NCBI GenBank assembly: GCA_963691655.1
Contig: OY829329.1
Span: 55,441,408-55,505,407, forward strand
DNA from: Toxonevra muliebris
Lineage: Eukaryota; Arthropoda; Insecta; Diptera; Pallopteridae
Direction: 5' to 3'
Length of the DNA: 64,000 nt
The position numbers and the translations under genes were made by a program. The notes under the pieces were generated by a model. It did not search any database. It saw only the letters and a list, made by a program, of their open reading frames with translations, and was not told the origin of the DNA. Shown here one piece after another: positions 26,601-36,500 of the stretch (its first letter is position 1; every line of letters begins with the position of its first letter).

Positions 26601-29600
26601 CAATAAGGCATAAAAGCATTGCATGGGCCAATACTTATTGTCCTAAGTAAGCCTCGATTTTTGGAAAACAAAATTACAACCTAATCTAAAAACACTGAAA
26701 ATCTAAGTCTGCACTAAACTTCCACCCGCTGGAATCTCTCGTCTGTATGGGTATTGCTCTAGGAACCGCCATTATATATTGTGGCGAAAGAGGGGAGAGG
26801 GGAAATGGAGGGTTCCAAAGAACAACACTGCGCAATCGTTTATGTTTATCTTAAGTCTGTCTTCCTTCTGTCTCATTCATTGAGGGCTTGCTAGAAGTGG
26901 TACACTCGTTTTTTTAATTACACTCTTCGTGTCATGTGCGTTTATTTACGTAGCGTGCGTTCATTTAGCTTGAACATAAAGTTAATTGCTGCTGAGCATT
27001 TCGTGACCCATTTATCGCTCGTATAACACATGTGCGCGGTAAGGTTGAAAATAGCAGGCGGCTCACCTACGGTATTTATAAGTTCGTGTCTGTTGCTGAT
27101 GAAGCGCATTAAAAAAATTACTTGACCCATAGGACTGACTACGGCCGATGAATGAAAGCCAACCTACAACTGACTAGGACGAATGGATATAACTTATTAG
27201 ATTCAATACCAGTCTTGCTGGCTTTTTTTCTCTCCACTGTGCTGCGCCATGTTGCTCTTGTCTGACCCGTTCAGCATTGCATTTTTCGCAAAGGAAGTGC
27301 CTACTTAGATAAATCATTAATTTTATCTAGTATCTAAAAACATTTTAGTACTGTATGTGTCCATTCAGCAATTAATTTAACAAATTTACATTTTAAATAT
27401 TGCATAATTTTATTAAGAACTCAAATATTTTTGCCAAAAATTTCGTAATACCAACACCACAAGGTTGGACAAGTTATGGTCATTAGATACTACTCGTATG
27501 TAGATGTAGATATTTCGTAACATTCCATGAATGTTGCGAAATGGTGCTTTTTAACATTTATCTTACAATATAAATTCATTAATTTAAGTGTCAAACCACA
27601 ATTTATGCAAGCTGAACAACATGCAATACAAAACTACAGCATGCAACTTAAATTCATATATCAACAACCAAACTGTGCAATTGCGAAATTTCTCGCTATG
27701 GCATATGATTACAAAAATCTTAACGAGCAAAACTCAAGAACATTTTGCAAAATAAATAACGATTATCAGAATTTGCCAAATAACCAAAGGCCAGAGAAAC
27801 ATGTGTGCAGATCAAGATATAATACTTGCTAAAAAGAAACTGAATTCAATTAACTAATAAAAAAAAATGTTTAACCAAAAATCGTAAGATACAACAAAAT
27901 TTTTAAATTTATATTCTTTATTTATCGCTTGCAGGTGACACTGTTAATCAATAATGCTGGTGTTGTATCAGGTTTACACTTACTCGATACACCAGATCAT
28001 CTAATTGAACGCTCATTCAATGTGAATGTAATGGCACATTTTTGGGTAAGTTTCTAAACACGTAGGACAAAACTATTTGCTTGGCATAGACCACACAAAC
28101 AACTTTTCCATTCTAAATAACTCAATGAAAACTTAAATTTTTGTTCTCACCTCTTCATCTTCTTGTTCTCTATCTAACTATAGACAACCAAAGCCTTTTT
28201 ACCAAAAATGATTGAACATGATCGCGGTCACATTGCGACAATTGCTTCGCTGGCCGGTCATGTTGGCATTACAAAATTGATTGATTATTGTGCTAGTAAA
28301 TTTGCAGCGGTAAGTACTTAGTTGAACATTTTATTTATTTATTTATTTTTTTTTTTTTTTATTAACATAAATTTTTATTAATTATATATATGTATATGCT
28401 GTTGCAGGTTGGTTTCGATGAAGCGCTACGCTTAGAACTGGACGTCCTTGGACACAGTAATATACAAACCACATGCATCTGTCCATTCTTTATACAAGCT
28501 ACAGGCATGTTTGACGATGTAAACGCCAGGTGAGTGTGTGCTTTTTTCTCTTTCAATATTTATTTGCCTTTATATATGGAGGAATGTACATAGGTATGCG
28601 TGTTAATAGTTGTTGAAACCTACTGCTATTGATATTTTTGCCGAAGGTGTATTTAGTAATGGCGGTAGCTCTTCAGACGCTAGGGGGTATAACATTTTAT
28701 TACACTTTTGTTGCCACTTACCTGTCACTTATTATTCATTTATTTCTTTTACGAAAGCGTGAAAGAATTTTCAAGAAATTATTCGTCTAGATACATATAA
28801 TTATATATTTATTATGCAGATTATTAACTTGTTGCAGGAAGAAGGTCTATCCGTTTATGATTCGTATGTTTTTTTTGTAGACCAACAATTTTTTTACATG
28901 TCTAGTTTCTAGTTATTGACCTAGATAAATCTTGCTGTACTGTTATATTTTGAAATATTTCAGAAATCCAACTCTGATATGACAAACTCTATCGAATCTA
29001 CTGGACTAATTGTAGAGCAGCTGTGGAGACTATTGAATTTAATTGGTTAAAATCACTTTGTCTCAAAAGCCCAGAGTACTCCTTCCCTAAGTAGTTTCAT
29101 TTTCTAGATATAGCTGCGTTTTATTCGCCACTTGCTTCTAGTTATGTATAACTAGCAGCGATAATTGTATGGGAAAATAACAACAAAGCGGCAGAGATAA
29201 CACGTATAACTATAGCTGTTATGTATACTTAACAAGTTGTTTAACCACATCAAATTCTATTGTGAACTGCTAATAGTGAAACAAGAAGCATGACAGTTTG
29301 GAAAAAAAAACAGAAAAGAAAAATATTTGAAATGTTAAAATCATCGTTAAATTTTCTTATAAAAAGTAAAAACTAAAAATAATGCCCGCGATTGACCGCA
29401 ATGACTGGGATCCATTAAAATGTTTCAGCTCTAGCTGCTGAGCAGTTTCATTGTGAATAACATTATAACGAAGAAAAGACTTAACAACTTGGTCGTTTTA
29501 TTCGCACATGTCAAACTGACTGGCGAATAAAACACAGCCTATGTATCACATAAGCTCTAATAATTAATTTTTATACTATTATTTTAAAGTGCAACGGTGC

Positions 29601-31483
29601 AACCGAACTCAGTATGGCATATTAAGGAACTTTGTTGTTAGATGGGGCAAAACCACAAACAGACTATATGTCAGATCAAAAATTAAACTAAAATTAAGAT
29701 CAAAATTCAGACCGTAAATCAAATCTGAATTCAAATCAAAAATCGGACCATAAATCAGATTTAAATCTAGACTAAAAATCGGACCATAAATCAAATGAAA
29801 ATCTAGACCAAAAATCGGACCATAAATCATCAAAATTTTAACATAATTTCGGAAGAAATCCTGGCCAAAAATCCGAACTTAAATCATATCAAAATTCACA
29901 CCAAATTCAGATTAAAATTCAGACCAAAAATCAAACCAAATTAACACAGTAAATCGGACCATAAAATTTAGACCAAAGAAGTCGAAAAAAAATTCTGACC
30001 GAAATTAGATAGAAAATCAGATCGGGTCATAATGCAAACTAAATTTAGATTCAAAGTCGAAAGAAATTACGACCAAAACTCAGACCATAAATCAGAAATT
30101 CAAAACAAATTCAGAGCAAAAGTCAAACCAAAAATCGGAAAAAATTCCGACTAAAATTTAGATCAAGGATTTGGTCCTGTAGTGTACAAATCATAGACCA
30201 AAAATCGGACCATAAATCAGATGAAAATCTAGATCAAAAATCGGACCATAAATCATCAAAATTTTAACATAATTTGGGAAGAAATCGTGGCCAAAAATCC
30301 GAACATAAATCATATCAAAATTCAAACCATATTCAGATTAAAATTCAGACCAAAAATCAAACCAAATTAAGACAGTAAATCATTAAAATTTAGACCAAAG
30401 AAATCGAAAAAAAATTCTGACTGAAATTAGATAGAAAATCAGATCGGGCTATAATGCAAATTAAATTTAAATTAAAAGTCGAAAGGAATTACGACCAAAA
30501 CTCAGACCATAAATCAGAAATTCTAAACAAATTCAGAGCAAAAGTCAAACCAAAAATCGGAAAAAATTCCGACTAAAATTTAGATCAAGGATTTGTTCCT
30601 GTGGTGTACAAATCATACCAAAATCATAAGAGAAAGTCAAACCAAAATCTACAACGGGATGTGTCTACTCTTAATCTTTTTCTTTTAACAATAACTATGA
30701 GCATATTGAAAAAAGTAAATATAATAAAAAAATTAAAGATAAATCATAGTTCTTGTATAAAGATCTCTCAGTTCTACTTTCTTTCAGTTCAGCAGACTTT
30801 ATGATAGAAATTATAGATTCTTAATAAACTTATAGACTATAAAATATAAATATAATAACCATCAACTCCTCTAACCTCGTTTTCACTTTTGAAACAAAAT
30901 CCTTTCTCCAAAAAAAAAAAAAAAAACAAATAAATAAAAACAATAACATCTAAAACTTATTTATAGATGGATGCCCACTTTAAATCCGAATGATGTGGCC
31001 GATCGTATTATATCAGCGATTAAGAAAAATGAGAAAATTGCCATCATACCAGGATACATAAGATTTTTATTATCACTTAAATGGTAAATATATATAAAAA
31101 AAAAAAATGGACTCAAAAGTATATGAACAAATAATTAAACTGCATATTTTTCTTACTTTTATACCAGGGTCTTCCCTTGGGGTTGTGTTGGAGGATTGCT
31201 GCGTCGTCTTGTGCCCGATGCTGCACCACATGCTGCAGCAGTACAAAAGAAACCAATGGTACCTGTAACAACGAATATTCCAATCGCAGTTACTGCCGCA
31301 GCTGCTACTACAGCGGCTGCTGCTGCTGCTGCAACTATAAAAACCAATATTATCGAAGAAATCTCTAATATTACTGCTAAGCATAATACCACCGATTTAT
31401 GCGCTGATTTTGGTGAAGCGCTACCCAAGTCCGCATCATTGCTAGTACAACGAACACCGTCGCTGGGTGAACGTGTTCTCTGA
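11660..31483 (+). CDS. SDR16C-type short-chain dehydrogenase (5' partial)
   Basis: Seven exons join in frame: 11660-11813, 13694-13818, 27935-28045, 28184-28309, 28408-28529, 30967-31083 and 31168-31483. All have GT-AG borders. They give 356 residues and a stop. Numbering from the first residue seen, the NAD(P)-binding TGGGSGLG is at 22-29, NNAG at 99-102, and the catalytic Ser, Tyr and Lys at 152, 165 and 169 (ASLAG, YCASK). The order and the segment [13 protein letters not shown] match the retinol/17-beta-hydroxysteroid dehydrogenase group (HSD17B11, RDHE2, RDH10), which act at the ER membrane or lipid droplets; the substrate cannot be read from sequence. The first exon seen begins in phase 0 ([12 protein letters not shown]), so an upstream exon with start and membrane anchor is missing. 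The C-terminus ends in an Ala-rich extension of about 85 residues. One intron is 14.1 kb. Confidence 0.9.
12040..13480. repeat. Degenerate minisatellite, 18-bp unit
   Basis: It lies in the intron after the first visible dehydrogenase exon. The unit is of the type GACTCACAATGAAGCCCT, 18 bp long. Three nearly perfect successive copies (GACTCACAATCAAGGCTT) lie near 12598-12655. Most others differ at several positions but keep the 18-bp spacing. Open frames across it are a by-product of the unit being a multiple of three. Confidence 0.8.
13819..15349. other. Intron sequence, AT-rich, simple repeats
   Basis: Start of the 14.1-kb dehydrogenase intron. It holds ATGT-rich and pyrimidine-rich simple sequence (14350-14640) that opens several overlapping frames of low complexity. 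I see no exon. Confidence 0.45.
15350..16170. repeat. 18-bp minisatellite with higher-order repeats
   Basis: It uses units such as GATTCACATTCATGCATT, 18 bp, related to those of the 12-13.5 kb array. It has an extra layer: a block beginning 'ctgatttcgagt' and containing 'gattttcgtggttcgcactg' starts near 15642, 15807 and 15951. The last two blocks, about 144 bp apart, are almost identical, so local amplification was recent relative to the divergence of single units. Confidence 0.75.
16171..17160. other. Intron sequence, nothing recognised
   Basis: Continuation of the large dehydrogenase intron. No exon, RNA gene or clear transposon was found. Confidence 0.4.
17173..17615 (-). mobile_element. 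Composite (dimeric) tRNA-derived SINE
   Basis: On the minus strand it begins (17615) with a tRNA-Glu-like head: A box TAGTCTAGTGGATAGTGC and a B-box-like stretch with TTCGATTCCC. The body shared with the SINEs at 57.4 and 63.2 kb follows. At about 17370 the usual 3' part is replaced by a second tRNA-like unit with A box GGTCTAGTGGAAGAGTGC, an anticodon-loop-like CTCTTATC and B box GAGTTCGATTCTC. A separate body and an (AAT)n-type tail end it at 17173. The 12-bp sequence AGACTTGAGCTT occurs at 17161-17172 and 17616-17627, so the whole 443 bp inserted as one unit. Confidence 0.82.
17628..18699. other. Intron sequence, nothing recognised
   Basis: AT-rich DNA of the large dehydrogenase intron without identifiable exon, repeat family or RNA gene. 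Confidence 0.4.
18700..19560. repeat. Degenerate minisatellite, 19-bp unit
   Basis: The unit is of the type GAGTCTGAGTCAAGTAGTG, 19 bp. Near 18940-19030 several consecutive copies keep exact spacing. A block of about 100 bp around 19250-19345 is repeated at 19355-19445. Related units reappear at 20930-21245, apparently separated from this array by later insertions. Confidence 0.78.
20174..20264. mobile_element. Small inverted-repeat element (copy a)
   Basis: Terminal inverted repeats GGCAGCTAGCCTCAG and CTGAGGCCGGCTGCC enclose about 60 bp. A closely related copy lies at 20504-20581. The right end also occurs inverted near 19740-19770 (GCAGCCGGCCTC next to TATAAACACAACC). It looks like a MITE or foldback family clustered in this intron. 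Confidence 0.5.
20395..20501. mobile_element. Partial MITE related to the element at 42.5 kb
   Basis: The segment ending GACTCCACCCTATTTAATAC plus GCCTT is very close to the right half of the 205-bp inverted-repeat element at 42527-42730 (GACTTCATCC, then TTTAAATACGCCTT). It includes the internal GTTTTTGACA. Only one end is present, directly beside the small inverted-repeat element that follows. Confidence 0.5.
20504..20581. mobile_element. Small inverted-repeat element (copy b)
   Basis: Same family as 20174-20264 in the same orientation, about 330 bp downstream. GGCAGCTAGCCTCAG starts it and CTGAGGTCGGCTGC ends it. Homology continues past the right end ('gtgtttataccatta' in both), so the pair may also reflect a local duplication. 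Confidence 0.5.
20930..21245. repeat. 19-bp minisatellite, distal part
   Basis: Units of the GTCTGAGTCAAGTAGTGGA type continue here with many changes. They probably belonged to one array with 18700-19560, split by the material at 19.6-20.9 kb. Confidence 0.6.
21246..22968. other. Intron sequence with simple repeats
   Basis: AT-rich dehydrogenase intron. A (GT)n tract lies at about 21762-21780. No exon, transposon or RNA gene was recognised. Confidence 0.4.
22970..23132. repeat. Direct repeat flanking mariner copy 2, left
   Basis: About 160 bp starting TGGATTCTTACAGTCTTAAG and ending 'ttgccctaaata'. It recurs on the other side of the mariner (24411-24591) at high identity. A weaker partial third copy starts near 22905. 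Confidence 0.75.
23133..24408 (+). mobile_element. Mariner element, mauritiana type, defective copy 2
   Basis: A 1276-bp element with TIRs TTGG(T/G)AGTATGAATGTATAA, flanked by TA (23131-23132 and 24409-24410). It is the same family as the copy at 8570-9849 and lies in the opposite orientation. It sits exactly between two direct repeats of about 160 bp. Confidence 0.92.
23305..24360 (+). pseudogene. Mariner DD34D transposase, three stop codons
   Basis: The reading starts [16 protein letters not shown]. Its HTH region, the [10 protein letters not shown] motif, [10 protein letters not shown] and PSDYHLF carry all three catalytic Asp residues. In-frame stops interrupt it at about 23563, at 23620-23622 (ISK*LKALG) and near 24013 (EYEN*HDE). 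There is a 3-residue deletion in NPKSWGPP relative to copy 1. A small shift at the end replaces the usual GQYFKE terminus. The ISK*LKALG stop is also present in copy 1. Confidence 0.88.
24411..24591. repeat. Direct repeat flanking mariner copy 2, right
   Basis: Second copy of the block at 22970-23132, also ending 'ttgccctaaata'. It carries an extra segment of about 20 bp near its end. It starts directly at the mariner's right TA. Confidence 0.75.
25160..25700 (+). pseudogene. Jockey-clade reverse transcriptase fragment
   Basis: With frame changes the plus strand reads [11 protein letters not shown], then [10 protein letters not shown], then [18 protein letters not shown] and [11 protein letters not shown]. 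These are consecutive RT blocks of Jockey-type non-LTR elements. The catalytic YADD-type box reads YPDD, and stops flank the 60-codon open stretch at 25454-25636. It is a dead fragment within the dehydrogenase intron, probably truncated at both ends. Confidence 0.78.
25700..25890 (+). repeat. Possible tRNA-like SINE fragment
   Basis: A B-box-like GGTTCGATTCCCAGATGGG lies near 25737-25755. It follows, at tRNA-like spacing, a weak A-box-like GATAAGTGCTTGACTGG. The segment ends in a poly-A run near 25886. No target duplication was identified, so the call is tentative. Confidence 0.35.
25891..27934. other. Intron; GC-richer block of unknown origin at 26.7-27.3 kb
   Basis: The block around 26700-27300 is richer in G+C than its neighbours and carries a 62-codon minus-strand frame (26942-27130) that I do not recognise. 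It may be an unidentified transposon. The remaining sequence up to the acceptor before 27935 shows nothing. Confidence 0.35.
28530..29112. other. Intron sequence, nothing recognised
   Basis: Start of the 2.4-kb dehydrogenase intron after the GTGAGT donor at 28530. No feature was identified. Confidence 0.4.
29113..29537. mobile_element. MITE with GTTTTATTCGCCA inverted ends
   Basis: The left end GCTGCGTTTTATTCGCCA (29113-29130) is matched in inverted orientation by the right end ending at about 29537 (GCTGTGTTTTATTCGCCA reversed). The 425-bp interior has no open frame. A sub-terminal GTTTTATTCGCA occurs again near 29490. The superfamily is not determined. Confidence 0.5.
29640..30640. repeat. 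12-bp minisatellite with 420-bp duplication
   Basis: Built from 12-bp steps such as ATCGGACCATAA, ATCAAATGAAAA and TCTAGACCAAAA. A block of about 420 bp (about 29770-30194) is followed by a second, highly similar copy (30195-30617), recognised by 'gtgtacaaatcata' at the end of each. The repeated YGPIF open frame on the minus strand results from the 12-bp period. Confidence 0.8.
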
Positions 31484-33401
31484 GATAGTCTAATACATTT
31501 CATATTTAATTTATTTTGTGTTTTTGGTATATTCAATCGCTATAATTCTTAGTAACAGCAGCAGTAGTAGTAAGAGTAGCTACAGCAATAAGGGAAATAG
31601 TAGCACCAGCAACAGCAGCACCGGTAATTGAAAGTTAAACAAACAAAAAATACTTATTTACCTTAATTTTTGATGAGTTTTTTCTTCTTTTATTTTTGGT
31701 TAGTTTTGTTTTTCTTTTAGAAGTGAAATTAAGTAATTATATAGTTAACTTTATACATACTTACATACGAAGAATTCATTCATCATACAGTGATATTATA
31801 TTAAGCTAGTATTATTGTTTCTTTTCTTCTTGTTAATTTATAATCAGGGGCGTTAACTTTACTTTAAAAAGGAAAAAAAGAGCGCATATATATTTTTTCT
31901 TTAATTTAATAATAAATAATATGTTAATTATTTTTTTTCCCTGGGTGTAAGTCTAGCTCAAGCAACTTTGTTTAAAGTGTCTTTAAATAGTCACTCAATT
32001 TATTCAATCATTATAAATATACAAATCTTTTTGTTTTTTTTTTTTTTTTGTTTCTAATGATATATTTGTTAAATGAGAGAAATCAAATGAGAAATCACAT
32101 TAAGCTTTCGATTGACGAATCACGTTCGTTGGTTTCCATTTCGCTCAATCATTTCAGAGCGCAGAAACGCAATCCATGTGCATAGTTCTTCACTATTTGT
32201 ATCATAAAGAAAGAGAAAGTCTTTATTTTTTTCATTCAATAATAACTATATATTTATCTCTCTTTTTCACATATAATCTCTCTCTTTAAAATTCGAGCAC
32301 AATTATTTACAAATTAACTTCAATTATTTTCTATAACTGAAAAAAACAAACAATAATAATAATTGCAATAACTTTAATTTTAAATAAAAAAAATGCATAA
32401 TATTAAGTAAGTAGTAATTTAGTGGAACTAATTTAGAAAAAAAAACAAAAAAAAACATTTTACTGGTACATTTATATACAGCAAGAAAAAAACTACCATT
32501 TTTAAGGTTATGTTTCATAATTATCAAATTGTGAATTCAAAATAAAATAGAACAATAAAATTTGTACTGTAATTTATAAATAAATCTAAAAAATATTCAA
32601 AATGTTAAATTGCTTTTTAAATTTCTCACACTCTATATAAGTCATTGTCAGCTCATTCAAGTTAGACTACATTCAAATAAATAATCAACTTGTAGATATA
32701 TATTTTCAACAGAATTTGATAACGGAACAAAATTTTAGGTCTAGCATATAGAACTACAAGAGGGAGTTGAAGATTTTAGAATAGACGCCTTAAGTGTTAT
32801 TTATTAAATGGATTAGCTTTATCAATTAAAAAATGGTTTTTTGCATTTTTTCTTTGAAAGGAGCTGCCCATAGAAACTCTGGATTTTTAAAAGCATACCA
32901 TCGTGAACCTATCAAAAATACTTTCCTTGAGCAGGAGAAATACACACTTTTAGCAAACTTTATGATAGAAATGTTAAATCTGTGTTTTCTCCCTCAACAT
33001 CTCGAATAGGAGATTCATAATTGTCCGATCCAAATAAAATTGATCCCAACTGTCATCCGTCCCCGTCCTCTTCTGTTCACTATTCGCCATAACCTCCTAC
33101 GAATTTCTGTAGCCTACATAAAAAATAATCAATCTTTGTTGTTTGCTGGAACAATTCATATTACAAATTCGTAATGGCCCTATTCATATATACTTTTTAC
33201 TCCACCAGAAACTATTAGACGAGGTAAGGGATTTTCTCGTTTTCCTCTCTTCTCACTTTCTTATCATTTCTGTATTTCAAAAATTAACCAAATGCTTTGC
33301 ATCAATAAGGTTGATTGCCTATCTGCTTCGAGATATAGAAAATGCTTTTCTTCTAGAAAAAATCAAAAAATAGAGAATTCGGAAAAAAATTGTCAAATAT
33401 C
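31484..33401 (+). other. Dehydrogenase 3' UTR and short intergenic region
   Basis: After the stop at 31483 come CAG/CAA-rich repeats (31557-31625) and AT-rich sequence with candidate AATAAA signals at 31911 and about 32541. No other gene is seen before the convergent integrin gene. Confidence 0.4.
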
Positions 33402-33407
33402 TTTATT
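33402..33407 (-). terminator. Candidate polyadenylation signal of the integrin gene
   Basis: TTTATT on the plus strand reads AATAAA on the minus strand, 107 bases past the integrin stop codon. No other strong signal is nearer. Convergent genes leave little room for a much longer 3' end. Confidence 0.5.
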
Positions 33408-33514
33408 GAAGTAAAAAAAAAAAATTATTTCTTAAATTATAGAAATACTAAATATTAAGTAGCTAAACATTCTATGAAATATTTAATTGAATATCATGGT
33501 GCTTTACTTAAATA

Positions 33515-36500
33515 CTATTGAAATGGATTGGTGACACTGCCATTGGTTTGCTCATTCATTTCTTTAGGAACTTCATAATGCGTTATTGGATTCTTAAAAA
33601 TGGGGCTCTCCATAAAAACCTTGTTTTTTTCACTCTCTTTCTCGAATCGAGCATATTCACGTGAATCCTTAATACTGACATAAAGTCGTATGAGAAAAAT
33701 TAAAGCTAACCCTAACAAAAACGTTATAAATCCAACCATGCCCACGAGAGCAAGATAATTTGGAGGCAAGCAGTCATTCACTTGTATAAGCAGATAATTT
33801 TCCGATTCACCCAAACTTTGATAGGTAAAATAATTATCACATTTCAAGCCTTCATTATTTACAACACGTGCCAAACATCGTACATCGGCATCTGTAAATT
33901 AGAAAATTTTCTTTAATTGTTTTGAATTTTGAATTTATCGAAGATGTATCTCACCTATTTCCTCTGTAACGAAAACATATGTGAAACGTTCATTTTGCTC
34001 AACGCTCGAACAAATCTCCGTAATATTCTCACATATTCTCATGCCCTGCTTTTGTTCGATCAAACATATAACACATGGCTCATAGAAAGTACATAACTTA
34101 TTCTCATTCTCTGAGCCGATTTCACAGAATTTCCCATAATAAGGTTCGTCACACTGGCACTTCCCACACTTACAATATCCTCGTTCTGAGCATTTTTCAC
34201 CCGTTGGCCCAATACAATCATCGGTGGAAACTTTACAATTGCACCGTTCACCTGACCAGCCTGTCTTACATACGCATTGACCACAATGGCATTCAGCTCG
34301 TTCCTGATCAGCACAATCCTCACAATTGCGACACTCACAATATTTGCTGGTGTAGCCGGGAAAACAAAAGCATGTACCACATTCACATTCGCCCTGATTC
34401 GAGCAAACTGGTCCATATTGTCCGGGTAAATCGAGCGGTTGACTGCATAGTTTTTCGATAGCTTCGTTGGAAGTGGCATTGGAAGGGTCGGTGGGGCAAT
34501 TGCAGAAAATGCCAGCCCTGTAAAGAAATAAGTAAATCAGTTACCAGTTTATGAGTTAAAAAAAAACTTAAGCAGCTTTGTCAGGAAGTAAAACTGTAGT
34601 CTGATTTTCATGACATGACACGATTTTTTTCATCTAAACATTGCGTGAATTCGACTAGTCTGTCTGTCTCTACAGCTTCTGGAGAATTATTCCTCTGAAA
34701 AGAGGTTTACTTTTTAGCTGAATTTCGGTCTGATTTTTGGTGTGAATTTGAACTGTTTTTATTTGGGCTGCTTTGACTCTCAATTTTGGTAAAATTTTTG
34801 GTCTGAGTTTTGATCTGAATTTAGTCTGAATATTGGCCTGAAAATTGCTCTTAGTTTTGATCTGAATTTAATCTGTATTTAATCTAACTTTTGATTGAAT
34901 TTTGTCCTAAATTTGACCTGATTTTTTTGTGGACTTTGGTTTGAGTTTCTGGTCTGGGTGAATATAGTACGATTTTTAGTCTGAATATTGATCTGATTCT
35001 TGGAATATTGATCTGATTCTGAGTTTTTGTCTAGATTAAGTTGTGAGTTTTTGGTTTTGATCTGAAATTTGATCTGAAAGTTTTTGGTCTGAGTTTCGGA
35101 CAGATTTTTTATCTGGTATAAATTTTGCTCTGAGTTTTCGTCTGGATTTTGATTTGAACTTGATCAGAGATTTAGTCTGAGTTTGATTTCAGTTTCGGTT
35201 CGATTTTTAGTTTGAATTTTGGAGTGAATTGTGACCTAAATTTTGGTCTGAGTCTTGATCTGAATTCGGTCTAAATTTTGGTCCGAATTTTGGTCTGAAT
35301 TTTTGGTCTGAATTTTGGTGTGAAATTTGATTTGTATTTTGGTCTGAATTTTGACGAAATTTTTGGGCAGGTTTTTGGTCTGATTTTTTGGTGAGAAATT
35401 TGGTCTGGTTATTGGTTGGATAATATTCTGTTATCTAGTGATTGAGAAAAATCAGCTTTATCCAAATCGAAACCACTGCTTATGCTTATTACCGTCGATT
35501 AAACGAGTATTTAAACGGCCAAAGACATCGACAAAGTGGACAGTAATCTTGTGTATTATGTAGATTTACCAACATGTTCATGAAATCAGTACAAACTCTT
35601 TAACACTCACCAGCCCTTATTGCATATGCACATGCCACACTGCAGGTAACCATTACCCGTACATTGAAATAGGCCGTATTCATCAGTCGGATCGGGTTTT
35701 TCATTACAGGTACAAGGTTTTTGCACTTCTACTTCGATAACCATATGTTCATTCAAACTGGATTCTTCAATACGTATTGTGTGTTTCTGAAATATACATA
35801 TGGTATGTATGTGAAGTGAGTAAAATTTCATTTTGATATACCCATACATACATAGACTCCATCGGTTGGATAATCAGTGAGTGTGAGATCAATATAAAAA
35901 TCGGCTTCCTCGCCCAATTTCAAGTTGTTGCAGTAATTACGTTTCCTCAAAGTGGCAAATTGCCCACCACAGTTGGTTTCATAATCCACTTTTATATATG
36001 AGGGACTATTATCGGTGAATTGTGAACGCTTGATGAAGCTCTCATAACTGAAAACATAGAACGTACATATATTATAGGTACAGATATTAAATTTACCACA
36101 ATTTTACCTCTTCTTAATCAATTCCAATATATTCGATGAATCAGCACTCAAAATTCCTACATTACTAATCTCTTTCATCAGGTTACTCATCTCATGATAT
36201 GTTTTCACAACACCCTCAGTTACAGCAAAGATAACATTAACCTTACGACGTACTAGCTCACGATAAATCTCTTCTAACGATGGGTAATCATATTCCAATG
36301 AACCCAAATATTCGCCAGACTCACTTAAATGACATTGCTTATCATTAGGTCGTATTATACCGGCCAGTAGACCATCACCAGCAAAATGCATGAAACCATC
36401 TGTAACTAATATCACCACCTTACGTGCTTCATCCTTCCAACCTATCTCCTCAGGGCATACTAACACCTGCATCAACGCATCAAGACCACCTTCCAGATTA

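Noticed and set aside
29609..29833. Minus frame with YGPIF repeats resembling a structural protein
   Set aside because: It is the translation of the 12-bp minisatellite and decays as soon as the period slips.
31073..31536. Minus-strand frames rich in Ser, Cys and Ala
   Set aside because: They are antisense shadows of the Ala-rich last exon of the dehydrogenase.
34060..34479. 139-codon minus-strand frame and its 128-codon plus-strand counterpart
   Set aside because: Both are out of frame with the I-EGF exon of the integrin, whose true frame gives the expected Cys pattern and matches flanking exons in phase.
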